64,000 bases of DNA from assembly GCF_039595395.1 (NCBI RefSeq), contig NZ_JBCNLP010000001.1:2914001-2978000 (forward strand), in the 5' to 3' direction. The position numbers were made by a program, and so were the translations under genes. The DNA comes from Novosphingobium sp. (lineage in GTDB: Bacteria; Pseudomonadota; Alphaproteobacteria; Sphingomonadales; Sphingomonadaceae). The notes under the pieces were generated by a model. The model was not told where the DNA came from. It worked only from the letters and a program-made list of their open reading frames with translations, and searched no databases. This document shows, in pieces, positions 17,574 through 26,428 of the stretch; the stretch's first letter is position 1, and the number at the start of each line of letters is the position of its first letter.

Positions 17574-18140
17574 ATGCCCGCCTCCTTCGGGGAGCGCGGC
17601 ACAGTGAACGAGATCACCTCGATCGCGATGGGGCAGCATGCCGAGCGCGATGACGCCGATCTGCATCAGGCGCTGCTGCAGTTCGTCGGCGGGCGGCTGC
17701 GGCATCATGCCGATGGCGAGGACATCGTTCAGGAAACCTGGCTGCGGCTCTATGACTACCGCCAGAAGCGCAGCGTCGCCAATGTCGGGGCCTTTTGCTT
17801 CAAGGTGGCGCGCAATCTGGTCCATGACTATTTCCGCGCCCGCCGCGCCATGCCCGAGGCGCAGGAGGTCACCGAGGAGATCGCCTGCCCCCAGCCCCGC
17901 ATCGAGACCGTGCTGGATTACCGCCAGCGCGTGGAAATTCTGGTTGGCGCGCTACGGATCATGCCGCCGCTGCGGCGCGAGGTCTTTCTGCGCCGCCGCC
18001 TCGACGGCATCGCCAGCCAGACCATCGCCGAGGATCTGGGGCTGAGCGTGGCGGCCATCGAGAAGCATTGCACCCGCGCCCTTGCCGATCTGCGCGCCGC
18101 TCTGGAAAAGCGCGGCCTGCCGGGGGGAGCCCGGCCATGA
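17574..18140 (+). CDS. FecI-type ECF sigma factor
   Basis: 188 residues if ATG 17574 is used; a GTG at 17604 with GGGGAG upstream is an alternative that would remove ten residues. Region 2 is seen in HADGEDIVQETWLRLYDY and VGAFCFKVARNLVHDYFR; region 4 in LRREVFLRRRLDGIASQTIAEDLGLS (read in part: IAEDLGLSVAAIEKH). The following anti-sigma and receptor genes make a complete surface-signalling unit. Confidence 0.87.
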   Translation: MPASFGERGTVNEITSIAMGQHAERDDADLHQALLQFVGGRLRHHADGEDIVQETWLRLYDYRQKRSVANVGAFCFKVARNLVHDYFRARRAMPEAQEVTEEIACPQPRIETVLDYRQRVEILVGALRIMPPLRREVFLRRRLDGIASQTIAEDLGLSVAAIEKHCTRALADLRAALEKRGLPGGARP

Positions 18141-19036
18141 GCAAAAGCGCCATCATGCCCCGTCCCCACATGCAAAGCGCAGACGCCACGCTGAACGATC
18201 CCGCTCTGGGCGAGGCGCTGGCGCAGGCCGCCGCGTTCGGGCGCCTGTCCAACGAGGATATCCGGGCGATGCGCGAAACGCGCCGCCGCAAGCTGGCCGC
18301 CGGGGTGAGTGCCGCGCTCGCTCTGGCCGTGGGTGTCGGCGTCTGGCAGCAGGGCGGGATCCTGCCCGAAGCGCCTCCGACCGAGCATTATGAAACACAG
18401 CGTGGGCAGAAGCTCAGCGTCCATCTGGCCGATGGTTCGACCTTGCAACTCGATGGCGCGACCAGCCTCGACGTCACGCTGGGCAAGGACCAGCGCCATG
18501 CCGTGCTGCAAAAGGGCGAGGCCTATTTCGACATCGCCCATCAGCCCACGCGCCCCTTCACCGTCGAGGCGGGCGGATCGCGCACGCAGGTGCTGGGCAC
18601 CGCCTTCGACATCGATCTGGCGCATCGCGAGGTGAAGCTGGCGGTCTATCGCGGCGCGGTGCGCTTCGGCAATCGGGCCACCGATCAGGGCGTGACGGTG
18701 CGCGCGGGCTGGCGCTCGCGCCTCGCCAATGGCATCGCCAGCGATCCCACGCCTTTCGATGCGAAGCAGCAGGACTGGCGGCAGGACTGGCTCGACACCG
18801 ACGACATGCGGCTGGGCGATCTGGTCGAGACGCTCAACCGGCGTGGCGGCACGGCGATCCTGCCGCCCCCGCCCGCGCTGGCCGACCAGATGCTGTCGGG
18901 GCGCTTCAAGCTCGACAGCAGCGAGCAATTGCTGGGCGCCATCGGCAGCGTTTACGGCTTCACGCTGGAGCATCAGGGGCAAAATCTGCGGCTCGTTGCC
19001 ACGCCTGACGATGACACAAAAACGTCATCCCATTGA
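18137..19036 (+). CDS. FecR family anti-sigma factor
   Basis: 299 residues; its ATG overlaps the sigma stop (ATGA). A cytoplasmic N-terminal part of about 60 residues (DPALGEALAQAAAFGRL) is followed by one membrane helix (KLAAGVSAALALAVGVGVW) and a periplasmic FecR domain with LSVHLADGSTLQLDGATSL and VEAGGSRTQVLGTAFDI. The C-terminal segment (QMLSGRFKLDSSEQLLGAI) is the part expected to touch the receptor signalling domain. It should hold FecI inactive until the receptor is loaded. Confidence 0.88.
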   Translation: MSKSAIMPRPHMQSADATLNDPALGEALAQAAAFGRLSNEDIRAMRETRRRKLAAGVSAALALAVGVGVWQQGGILPEAPPTEHYETQRGQKLSVHLADGSTLQLDGATSLDVTLGKDQRHAVLQKGEAYFDIAHQPTRPFTVEAGGSRTQVLGTAFDIDLAHREVKLAVYRGAVRFGNRATDQGVTVRAGWRSRLANGIASDPTPFDAKQQDWRQDWLDTDDMRLGDLVETLNRRGGTAILPPPPALADQMLSGRFKLDSSEQLLGAIGSVYGFTLEHQGQNLRLVATPDDDTKTSSH

Positions 19037-19127
19037 CGCCGTATTGCAACAAAATTCTTTTGTCCGGAATGGGTTAGCTCTCCGTCTTCCTTCCGGGACG
19101 CAAGCGCGTCGAAGCGGAGAAAGACAG

Positions 19128-22112
19128 ATGATGAGCAACAGGGGAATTTCGCTGCTGGCCCTCGCGGCGGTGCTCGGCATGTCGGGCGGCGCGCAGGCCA
19201 GTGCGGCGCAGACAAATGTCGCTGGGCAGGTGCGCTACGATATCGCCTCGGGCGATCTGCGCAGCGCGATCTCGCAATTCTCGCAGGCCAGCGGGCTGCA
19301 GGTGGTGGTGGCGCCCAAGGCCGTCAGCGGGCGCCATACCGCCGGGCTGCGCGGCAGTTTCGCGCCGCGCGACGCGCTCGACCATCTGCTGCGCGGCACG
19401 GGCCTGACCGCCAGCTTCCAGAACGGCGTCGCGGTGCTCAAGCCCGCACCGGTCGCGGCGGCGAGCCATGCGCGCCCCGTCCAACTGGTCGCGGCGCGCA
19501 ACGATGCGCCCGCCCCCAGCGCCGACACTCCCGAAGACCCGGATGCCGCGCCGCAGATCACCGTCACCGGCTTTCGCCACAGCCTGACCGTGGCGCAGGA
19601 TTTCAAGCGCCACGCCGTGGGCGCCGAGGATGACATCGTCGCCTCCGACATTGCCGCCTTCCCCGACCTCAACCTTGCGGAATCGCTCCAGCGCGTGGCG
19701 GGCATCACCATCACGCGTGACAGTGGCGAAGGCCGCCAGATCGCGCTGCGCGGGTTGGGCGCCGATTTCACCCGCACCCAGCTCAACGGCATGGAGGTGC
19801 TGGGCAACACCGCATCGGGCATGGACAACCGCGGGGGCGTCAGCCGCTCGCGCTCCTTCGACTACAGCCTCTTCGCCTCGGAACTGTTCAGCCGCGTAGC
19901 CGTGCAGAAAAGCTTTTCCGCCGAGCAGGATGAAGGCGGCATCGCGGGCACCGTCCAGCTCACCAGCGCCAAGCCCTTCGATGTGGGTGACAAGTTCATC
20001 GTCTCGGCCAAGGGGCAGACCAACACCAACACCACCGGCGTCACGCCGCGCGTGGTGGGACTGGCCTCGCACCGCTGGGGCGATCTGGCCGCGCTGGTCT
20101 CGGTGGCCTACAGCCAGATCCGCAGCAATGAGTTCGGCTACCGCAACTGGGGTTGGGGCCTGACGAAATATAACGCCGCCAACATCGGCCCCAACATCGA
20201 TGCCGCCACCCGCAGCGCGCTGCTCAATGGCGTCTGGGCCCCGACGGCGGAATCGCCCTCAAGCTGGTACACCGATCGCAAGCGTCTGGGCATCACCTCC
20301 TCGCTGCAGTACCATCCCGGCAAGGATTTCAAGCTCGACGTCGATTTCCTCTATGGGCGCCTGTGGGACCACCGCGACGACTATGCCATCGCCAGCGCCG
20401 GCACCAACGCGCTGACCGGCAGCCCGATCGGCGGCACGCAGGTGATCCAGAGCGCGGTGGTCGACAACACCAACACGCTCCGCGCGGCCAGCTACACCGG
20501 GATCGACCAGCGTTCCGAACATCATGTCATCGAGAACCACACCAATTTCTATCAGGGCGTGGCCAATCTGAGCTGGAACGTCACCGACCGCCTGACCATC
20601 AACGCGCTGGGCGGTTACGAGGAATCGGACTTCGCCCAGCCGGTGTTCGACAAGGTGTTCATGGAGCTGAAGAACACCGCCTTCAGCTTCGACACGCGCC
20701 CGACCATCCCCTTCAACACCTATGGCAAGGATCTGACCGATCCCAACAACTGGGCGCTGCAGCGGCTGGACACGCAGGAAAATGCCATCACCAACAAATA
20801 TGCCAATGGCAAGCTGGATGGCGCCTACAAGCTCTCCGACACGCTGACCTTCAAGGCGGGCGGCGAGTTCAAGCATTTCACCAACAGCGGCTACCAGTAC
20901 AACAACAAGGTCTTCCACAATGTGCCCAACGATGTGGCCATTCCGAACAATCTGAAGCAGACCGTCGCCCCCCAGACGCAAATTCAGTACATCGTCGGCA
21001 ATGTCGATGGCGTGTACAATTACATCGGCGATCCGCGCGATCTCAACGCCTCCTATCTGCAGGCGGGCAGCGACTATCGCGTCGATGAAAAGACCTGGGC
21101 GGGCTTTGCGCAGGTCGACCTCGACACGATGCTGGGTGACATGCGGCTGCGCGCCAATGCGGGCCTGCGTTACTACTCGACCGACCTCACCTCATCGGGC
21201 CATCTGGCGACCACGGGCGGGCTGGTGCCGGTCTCGATCCGCAACAACAGCAATGGCTGGCTGCCCGCCGCCAATGTCGCGCTCGATGTCACCAAGGCGC
21301 TGGTGCTGCGCCTGAGCGCCAGCCGCAACGTCAACCGCCCCGCGCTGGGCGATCTGGCGGCGGCCGGATCGATCACCACGCGGCCCAACGGCGGCAGCGC
21401 CAGCTTCGGCAACCCTTTCCTCAAGCCCTACAAGGCCACCTCGATCGAAGGATCGGTCGAATATTACATGGACCAGAGCGGCATCGCCTCGCTGGGCTTC
21501 TTCTACAAGCATATGGACAGCTTCATCTCCTCGGCCACGACGCAGATCCCCTACAGCCAGACCGGCCTGCCGCTCTCGCTGCTGATCCAGGGTGAGGATG
21601 GCAACACGCTGTTCGACGTCAGCCAGCCGGTCAATGGCGCGGGCGCCAACATCAAGGGGCTGGAGGCCGCCTTCCAGCACGACTTCACCTTCCTGCCGGG
21701 GCCGCTCAAACATCTGGGCATGGTGGCCAACGGCACCTGGTTCGATGGGCACCAGACCGCCTATTACAGCAATGTGCCCAAGGTCATCCAGCTTCCCAAC
21801 CTGTCGAAATGGGCGGCGAACGTGACGCTCTATTACGAGAACAAGCTGTGGGGGGCGCGCATTTCCGACGCCTATCGCAGCCGCTATCTGATCGGCGCGG
21901 GCACGGCGATCGACAATTCGGGCGACGCCATCGAGGGCAGCCACAATGTCGATTTCCAGGCCCATGTGAACATCCGTCGCGGCATGCGCCTGATCGCGGA
22001 GGGCATCAACCTGACCAACCAGCCCATCGTCCAGTCGGTGGGGCCCAACCGCAAGGAGGTCTACACCACCAGCGGCCGCACCTTCACCTTCGGCTTCAGC
22101 GCCGAGTTCTGA
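19128..22112 (+). CDS. TonB-dependent transducer with secretin/TonB short N-terminal (STN) domain
   Basis: 994 residues from ATG 19128, after GGAGAAAG; a second ATG follows directly. The order is: signal peptide ending GGAQASAA; STN signalling domain (about 35-110, VRYDIASGDLRSAISQFSQA); TonB box region (PQITVTGF); plug (LNLAESLQRVAGITITRD, ALRGLGADFTRTQLNGMEV); barrel ending RTFTFGFSAEF. The STN domain and FecI-FecR upstream mark it as a self-inducing receptor. A TGTCCGG (19061) and CGTCTT (19083) pair in the 91-base leader could be its FecI-type promoter. Ligand unknown. Confidence 0.9.
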   Translation: MMSNRGISLLALAAVLGMSGGAQASAAQTNVAGQVRYDIASGDLRSAISQFSQASGLQVVVAPKAVSGRHTAGLRGSFAPRDALDHLLRGTGLTASFQNGVAVLKPAPVAAASHARPVQLVAARNDAPAPSADTPEDPDAAPQITVTGFRHSLTVAQDFKRHAVGAEDDIVASDIAAFPDLNLAESLQRVAGITITRDSGEGRQIALRGLGADFTRTQLNGMEVLGNTASGMDNRGGVSRSRSFDYSLFASELFSRVAVQKSFSAEQDEGGIAGTVQLTSAKPFDVGDKFIVSAKGQTNTNTTGVTPRVVGLASHRWGDLAALVSVAYSQIRSNEFGYRNWGWGLTKYNAANIGPNIDAATRSALLNGVWAPTAESPSSWYTDRKRLGITSSLQYHPGKDFKLDVDFLYGRLWDHRDDYAIASAGTNALTGSPIGGTQVIQSAVVDNTNTLRAASYTGIDQRSEHHVIENHTNFYQGVANLSWNVTDRLTINALGGYEESDFAQPVFDKVFMELKNTAFSFDTRPTIPFNTYGKDLTDPNNWALQRLDTQENAITNKYANGKLDGAYKLSDTLTFKAGGEFKHFTNSGYQYNNKVFHNVPNDVAIPNNLKQTVAPQTQIQYIVGNVDGVYNYIGDPRDLNASYLQAGSDYRVDEKTWAGFAQVDLDTMLGDMRLRANAGLRYYSTDLTSSGHLATTGGLVPVSIRNNSNGWLPAANVALDVTKALVLRLSASRNVNRPALGDLAAAGSITTRPNGGSASFGNPFLKPYKATSIEGSVEYYMDQSGIASLGFFYKHMDSFISSATTQIPYSQTGLPLSLLIQGEDGNTLFDVSQPVNGAGANIKGLEAAFQHDFTFLPGPLKHLGMVANGTWFDGHQTAYYSNVPKVIQLPNLSKWAANVTLYYENKLWGARISDAYRSRYLIGAGTAIDNSGDAIEGSHNVDFQAHVNIRRGMRLIAEGINLTNQPIVQSVGPNRKEVYTTSGRTFTFGFSAEF

Positions 22113-22122
22113 TCGAACGCTA

Positions 22123-22158
22123 CTCCCCGCTGCGCATCGGCGCGGCGGGGAGGTTTTT
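22123..22158 (+). terminator. Intrinsic terminator of the fecI-fecR-receptor unit
   Basis: CTCCCCGC (22123-22130) pairs with GCGGGGAG (22145-22152), followed by five T. It lies between convergent genes. Confidence 0.8.
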
Positions 22159-23125
22159 ATGATGCCGCCTTGAAGCTGCCGCGATACTGCAGCGGCGTCA
22201 CATGCAGCCTTCGCTGGAACGCATTGCGCATCTGATCGGGGCTGGCAAAGCCGCAATCGAAGGCGATGGCCTTGAGCGCCAGATCGCTCGATTCCAGCAG
22301 ATTGCGCGCCTGATCGAGCCGCACCCCCTCCACATAGTCATGCGGCGTCACGCCAAGCTCGCGCACGAAGATCCGCGCGATGCTGCGCGCGCTGACTCCC
22401 GCGATCCCGGCCAGCCGCTCGACGGGGAAGGCCTCGCGGATATGCTCCATCACATAGGCCTGGACCTTGCCGAGCGGGCTTTCCGGATCGCTCACCGGCA
22501 GCAGCAAGGGGCTGAACTGCGACTGCCCGCCCTGCCGCTGTGCCACCACCACCAGCGCCTTGGCGCAAGCCAGAGAGATCGCCGGCCCATGGTCCTCCCC
22601 GACAAGGGCGAGGCTGAGGTCGATGCCCGCCGTGACCCCGGCGGAGGTCACCAGCCGCTCGTCACGCGCATGGATGCGGTTGTGCTCCACGCGGGCGGCG
22701 GGAAATTCGGCCGCCAACTGCTGCGAGGTCAGCCAATGGGTGGTGACGATGCGCCCGTCCAGCAGCCCCGCCCGCCCCAGCGCAAAAGCGCCATTGCAGA
22801 TCGAGCCATAGCGCCGCGCCCGCACACCCCAGTCACGCAGCCAAGCGGACATGGCTTCATCGGCAGGGTTGCGCGGCAGGTCCGGCCCGCCCGCCACCAG
22901 CACCGTGTCGAACACGCGGGCCGCCTGATCATAGGTGAGATCGGCGCTCATCCGCATGCCGTTCGAGCAGCGCAGGGGCTGCGTATCGGCGCCGACCAGC
23001 AGGCAGTCGTAGCGGTCCTCCTCCGGCAGAGAACCATTGGCCTGCGCAAAGACATCGAGCGGCCCGGCCACATCGAGCGCCTGAACCCCTTCGAAAATCA
23101 CGATCGCCATTGCCCGTCTGGCCAT
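22157..23125 (-). CDS. GlxA/FtrA-type regulator: DJ-1/PfpI domain fused to AraC helix-turn-helix
   Basis: 322 residues. The N-terminal DJ-1/PfpI domain (about 5-180) has VIFEGVQALDVAGPLDVF and the nucleophile-elbow region YGSICNGAFALG with Cys near 110. The C-terminal AraC domain has two helix-turn-helix motifs: VERLAGIAGVSARSIARIF and IAFDCGFASPDQMRNAFQRR. It reads as a transcription activator whose ligand pocket is the DJ-1 fold. It is divergent from an HD-domain gene across 152 bases, its probable target. Confidence 0.88.
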   Translation of the reverse strand: MARRAMAIVIFEGVQALDVAGPLDVFAQANGSLPEEDRYDCLLVGADTQPLRCSNGMRMSADLTYDQAARVFDTVLVAGGPDLPRNPADEAMSAWLRDWGVRARRYGSICNGAFALGRAGLLDGRIVTTHWLTSQQLAAEFPAARVEHNRIHARDERLVTSAGVTAGIDLSLALVGEDHGPAISLACAKALVVVAQRQGGQSQFSPLLLPVSDPESPLGKVQAYVMEHIREAFPVERLAGIAGVSARSIARIFVRELGVTPHDYVEGVRLDQARNLLESSDLALKAIAFDCGFASPDQMRNAFQRRLHVTPLQYRGSFKAAS

Positions 23126-23277
23126 GGATCTGCGCTCCTTTGCCCTATCGGCAGCTTATCGCGGATGGTTGGCAGTTTATGCCGGTCAGCCTCGATTGCC
23201 GCCACGCCCCCCTTGTTGCGATCAGGAGCGGGCAAGACGCAAGCCTCTTTCGCGCGCGCCATCCCGAAAGGCCCATC

Positions 23278-23931
23278 ATGACCGACCAGACCATCGCCCC
23301 CATCAACGGCATCACCATCCCCGACAGCGCGCTGTGCCGCGCCATCACCGAGTTCGTCCGCGACACCGAAACCGAACTGCTCTTCAACCATTCGAGCCGG
23401 GTCTATTTCTTCGGCGCTCTGGCCGGGCAGCAGCGCGGCCTCAGCTTCAACCCCGAACTGCTCTATGCCGCGACCATGTTCCATGACATCGGCCTGATGC
23501 CCTCGCACAGCAGCGCCGATCTGCGTTTCGAGGTCGACGGCGCCAATGCCGCGCGCGATTTCCTGACCGCGCACCGGCTCGACCCTTCCGACATCGAGCG
23601 GGTTTGGACCGGCATCGCCCTGCACACCACGCCCGGCGTGCCCGAATTCATGCATCCGGTGATCGCGCTGACCACGGCGGGCGTCGAGATGGATGTGCTG
23701 GGCCTGACCTATGACCAGTATCCCGACGCCATCCGCGAGGCGGTGGTCGCCGCCTTCCCGCGCACGCCCGCCTTCAAGGAAGACATCATCCAGGCCTTCT
23801 ACGACGGCATCAAGCACAAGCCCGACACCACCTTCGGCAATGTGAAGGCCGATGTGATCGCCGACAAGGAACCGCATTTCCACAAGGGCAATTTCTGCTC
23901 GGTGATCCGCTGCTCGCACTGGCACGGCTGA
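23278..23931 (+). CDS. HD-domain hydrolase (cyanamide hydratase-like family)
   Basis: 217 residues from MTDQTIAPINGI. HD fold ligands are visible: His38 in LFNHSSRV, the HD pair at 69-70 in ATMFHDIGLMPSH, and later histidines in IALHTTPG and EFMHPV. The arrangement (short N-terminus, FNHSSRVYFFG, FHDIG) is that of the cyanamide hydratase/HD-hydrolase group. The C-terminus has an unusual Cys/His-rich end (CSVIRCSHWHG). Substrate unknown. Divergent from the GlxA-type regulator. Confidence 0.8.
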   Translation: MTDQTIAPINGITIPDSALCRAITEFVRDTETELLFNHSSRVYFFGALAGQQRGLSFNPELLYAATMFHDIGLMPSHSSADLRFEVDGANAARDFLTAHRLDPSDIERVWTGIALHTTPGVPEFMHPVIALTTAGVEMDVLGLTYDQYPDAIREAVVAAFPRTPAFKEDIIQAFYDGIKHKPDTTFGNVKADVIADKEPHFHKGNFCSVIRCSHWHG

Positions 23932-23953
23932 TCGCCCATGATGGGTGTGGCGC

Positions 23954-24277
23954 CTAGCCCCGGTGCGGCCCCAGCAGAATGGTCGCCGTACCGGCCAAGG
24001 CCAGCGCCACACCCAGCAGATCCCAGCGGTCCGGCGCCACACCATCGACGCGCCACAGCCAGATCAGCGCGGCGGTGATGTAAATGCCGCCATAGGCCGC
24101 ATAGGCCCGCCCGGCTGCCGCGCTGTCCACCAGCGTGAGCAGCCAGGCGAACAGCACCAGCGAAAGACACCCCGGCACCAGCCACAGCGGCGAGCGGCCC
24201 ATTCTCAGCCAGGCCCAGAAGGAATAGCAGCCGCCGATTTCGGCCAGAGCGGCGGCGGTGTAGATCGCAAAATTCAT
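23954..24277 (-). CDS. YnfA family (UPF0060) small membrane protein
   Basis: 107 residues, four predicted membrane helices. The family is recognised by ALAEIGGCYSFWAWLR near the start and GRAYAAYGGIYITAALIWLW in the middle. YnfA proteins resemble small multidrug-resistance exporters, but the role is not settled. Its ATG overlaps the RES-domain stop (ATGA), so it is the third gene of an mntH operon. Confidence 0.88.
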   Translation of the reverse strand: MNFAIYTAAALAEIGGCYSFWAWLRMGRSPLWLVPGCLSLVLFAWLLTLVDSAAAGRAYAAYGGIYITAALIWLWRVDGVAPDRWDLLGVALALAGTATILLGPHRG

Positions 24278-24747
24278 CGTGGCTCCTGTTCGGCCTTGCG
24301 GTAGCGATCGAGCATCGGCGGCCGGTGCAGACATTGATCGAAACGGAAGGTCCGCGTGGTCAGCGGCGGCAGAGAGGCCGCATCGCGGTGCAGCGGGTTC
24401 ATCAGCACCACATCCCCCTCGGGCAGCACCGCTGACGGCAGAGCGGCGAGCAGGCTGCGCTGGCCTTGCGCCCAGGCATCGACCCATGCGGTCTTGCCGG
24501 CATCGTCCAGCCCCTCGGGCAGGCGTTCCGGCAGGGCATCGCTCTGCGTCCAACCGAGGCGGTATTCGGCCTGCCACGTATCGCCATCCGGCTCGACATA
24601 GCGCATGGCGATCAGCACCGCGAGCGCGGCCTCGCTGGCAAAGGGCACGAGCGGGCGGCCCGCCGAGGCATAACGCCCACCGTGCCGCCTTGCCCCCTCG
24701 CCATCGAGCGCCTCATGGCCGGGCCGGACCAGGCGCCAGAGCTTCAC
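24274..24747 (-). CDS. RES-domain protein, apparently degenerate and without antitoxin
   Basis: 157 residues with a GTG start that overlaps the mntH stop (GTGA). The RES fold (NAD-degrading toxins ParT/MbcT) is recognised from KLWRLVRPGHEAL, DGEGARRHGGRYASAG, and the C-terminal PSAVLPEGDVVLMNPLH with TFRFDQCL. The conserved Arg5 and GGR are kept. The usual tyrosine in the VVYAS segment is Phe36 and the usual catalytic glutamate of ALALLE is Ile46, by my alignment from memory. There is no Xre/ParS antitoxin beside it. It may be a non-toxic or repurposed member. Coupling to mntH and ynfA is unusual. Confidence 0.72.
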   Translation of the reverse strand: MKLWRLVRPGHEALDGEGARRHGGRYASAGRPLVPFASEAALAVLIAMRYVEPDGDTWQAEYRLGWTQSDALPERLPEGLDDAGKTAWVDAWAQGQRSLLAALPSAVLPEGDVVLMNPLHRDAASLPPLTTRTFRFDQCLHRPPMLDRYRKAEQEPR

Positions 24748-26072
24748 GCCCCTGCCCCCAGCCAGTTCCACACCAGCCACAGATTGGCCACCGCGATCAG
24801 CGCGAACAGCACAAAGGCCAGCGCCTGAACTACAACACCGCTGGCAAAGACCCCCATGATGCGGCGGTTGCCGGTAAAGCGGATCAGCGGCCAGATCGCG
24901 AAGGGCAGTTGCAGCGACAGCACCACCTGCGTGAACACCAGCAGGCGCCCCACCGCATGCTCGCCCAGCCACAGCACCCCGGCCAGCGCCGGGACCAGCG
25001 CCAGCGCGCGGGTGATGATCCGCCGCTGCCAGCAGGGGATCTTCAGATCGAGAAAGCCTTCAAGGATCACCTGCCCCGCCACCGTGCCGGTGAAGGTTGC
25101 GCTCTGGCCCGAGGCGAACAGGGCGATGCCGAACAGCAGGGCGGCGGCACCAGCGCCGGTGATCGGGGCGAGCAGGCGATAGGCATCCTCGATCTCGGCG
25201 ACCTGCGCATAGCCATGGGCATGGAAGGCCGAGGCCGCGAGGCACAGGATCGCGGCATTGACGAAGGTGGCCAGCACCAGCGCCACCACCGTATCGGCCG
25301 TGGCAAAGCGCAAAGCCTGCCGTGTGGAGGCCTCGTCACGCGCGGAAAGCCGGGTCTGCACCACGCTGCTGTGCAGATAGAGGTTATGCGGCATCACCGT
25401 CGCCCCCAGAATGCCGACCGCCAGATAAAGCGCATGCGGCTGGCTGAGCACCGACAGATGCGGCACCACGCCATGCAGCACACCCGCCGCGCTGGGCGGA
25501 GCAATCACCAGTTGCGCGGCAAAACACAGGCCGATGGTGAGGATCAGCCCCAGCACGATCGCCTCAAGCTGGCGGAAGCCATGCCCTTTCAGGCTCAGCA
25601 CGATCACCGTGTCCAGCCCGGTCAGCAGCACGCCCAGCCACAGCGGCACGCCCAGCAGCAGGTTGAAGGCCAGCGCGGCGCCGAGCACCTCGGCGACATC
25701 GGTGGCGATGATCGCCAGCTCGGCCAGCACCCACAGCAGGCGGCAGACGGCGGGGCTGTATTCGTCACGCGCCATCTGCGCCAGATCGCGCCGCCCGACG
25801 ATGCCCAGCCGCGCCGCCAGCCATTGCAGAAAGATCGCCGCCAGCCCGCAGAGAAGGACGACGAACAGCAGATCATAGCCATAGCGCGACCCGGCCTCGA
25901 TATCGGTCGCCCAATTGCCGGGGTCCATATAGCCGACCGCCACCAGCAGCCCCGGTCCCGCCGAAAGCGCCAGCTTGCGCCACCACGCCACGCCCGAGGG
26001 GACGGGAACGCTGCCCTGGACTTCGGAGGGGCAGAAGGGAGCCGTGGCGGTCTGGGGCAAATGGAGGGGCAT
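24744..26072 (-). CDS. mntH: NRAMP family divalent metal (Mn2+)/proton symporter MntH
   Basis: 442 residues with eleven predicted helices. The metal-binding motifs are intact: DPGN in GYMDPGNWATDIEAG (Asp50-Asn53) and MPHN in GATVMPHNLYLHSSVV (helix 6). It imports manganese, and perhaps iron, with protons. It is first in a coupled operon with the RES and YnfA genes. I did not find a convincing manganese-responsive site upstream. Confidence 0.93.
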   Translation of the reverse strand: MPLHLPQTATAPFCPSEVQGSVPVPSGVAWWRKLALSAGPGLLVAVGYMDPGNWATDIEAGSRYGYDLLFVVLLCGLAAIFLQWLAARLGIVGRRDLAQMARDEYSPAVCRLLWVLAELAIIATDVAEVLGAALAFNLLLGVPLWLGVLLTGLDTVIVLSLKGHGFRQLEAIVLGLILTIGLCFAAQLVIAPPSAAGVLHGVVPHLSVLSQPHALYLAVGILGATVMPHNLYLHSSVVQTRLSARDEASTRQALRFATADTVVALVLATFVNAAILCLAASAFHAHGYAQVAEIEDAYRLLAPITGAGAAALLFGIALFASGQSATFTGTVAGQVILEGFLDLKIPCWQRRIITRALALVPALAGVLWLGEHAVGRLLVFTQVVLSLQLPFAIWPLIRFTGNRRIMGVFASGVVVQALAFVLFALIAVANLWLVWNWLGAGA

Positions 26073-26428
26073 GGCGCCACCTTAATGCCGCAGTGCGCCA
26101 TGCAAAGCGCGAAATGGAGCGTGCGTGTGCTTTATAAGCCTGACCTATGGTCAGCCGCGCTTGCGTCCATGCTTGTGTCGGTCAGCCCAGGGGCTGTCGA
26201 AAGCAATGCGGACATGAACGGCGGAAACCGCGCGGATGCTCGACCACAGGGCGTGCAATGTGGGAAACAGCGGGGTGCTCGTCTCATCGGTGCAGGGGGC
26301 GGAAGCGTGTGGCATGGCGCGTTATCCTTGCAGGTAAGGCTTTGCTGTGCGTGTTGATACGCCCACAACGCCACCTCTGGCCAACCAATTGATCGACAGA
26401 CTTCATTAGCTGTGATTATGATGGTACC
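26073..26428. other. 356-base region between mntH and lysR
   Basis: This region must hold divergent promoters for mntH and the LysR gene. It contains one small possible minus-strand gene (26151-26315). No palindrome or riboswitch was recognised. The 60 bases just before the LysR start are relatively AT-rich. Confidence 0.5.
26151..26315 (-). CDS. Possible small protein (54 aa), divergent from LysR
   Basis: An ATG at 26315 preceded by AAGGATAA opens a 54-residue frame (MPHASAPCTDETS at the start, basic end DRHKHGRKRG) that stops at 26151. It is not a family I know. The ribosome site and the divergent position next to a GcvA-type regulator support it; length and lack of homology argue against. 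Confidence 0.35.
   Translation of the reverse strand: MPHASAPCTDETSTPLFPTLHALWSSIRAVSAVHVRIAFDSPWADRHKHGRKRG

Noticed and set aside
24274..24747. Active RES-Xre toxin-antitoxin pair
   Set aside because: No antitoxin gene is adjacent and two expected active-site residues are changed.
26073..26150. Manganese riboswitch or MntR/Mur box before mntH
   Set aside because: No yybP-ykoY-like fold and no convincing palindrome was seen.
24279..26357. 692-codon plus-strand frame across the mntH operon
   Set aside because: Runs through three genes on the other strand and is rich in Arg, His and Gln; not a protein.
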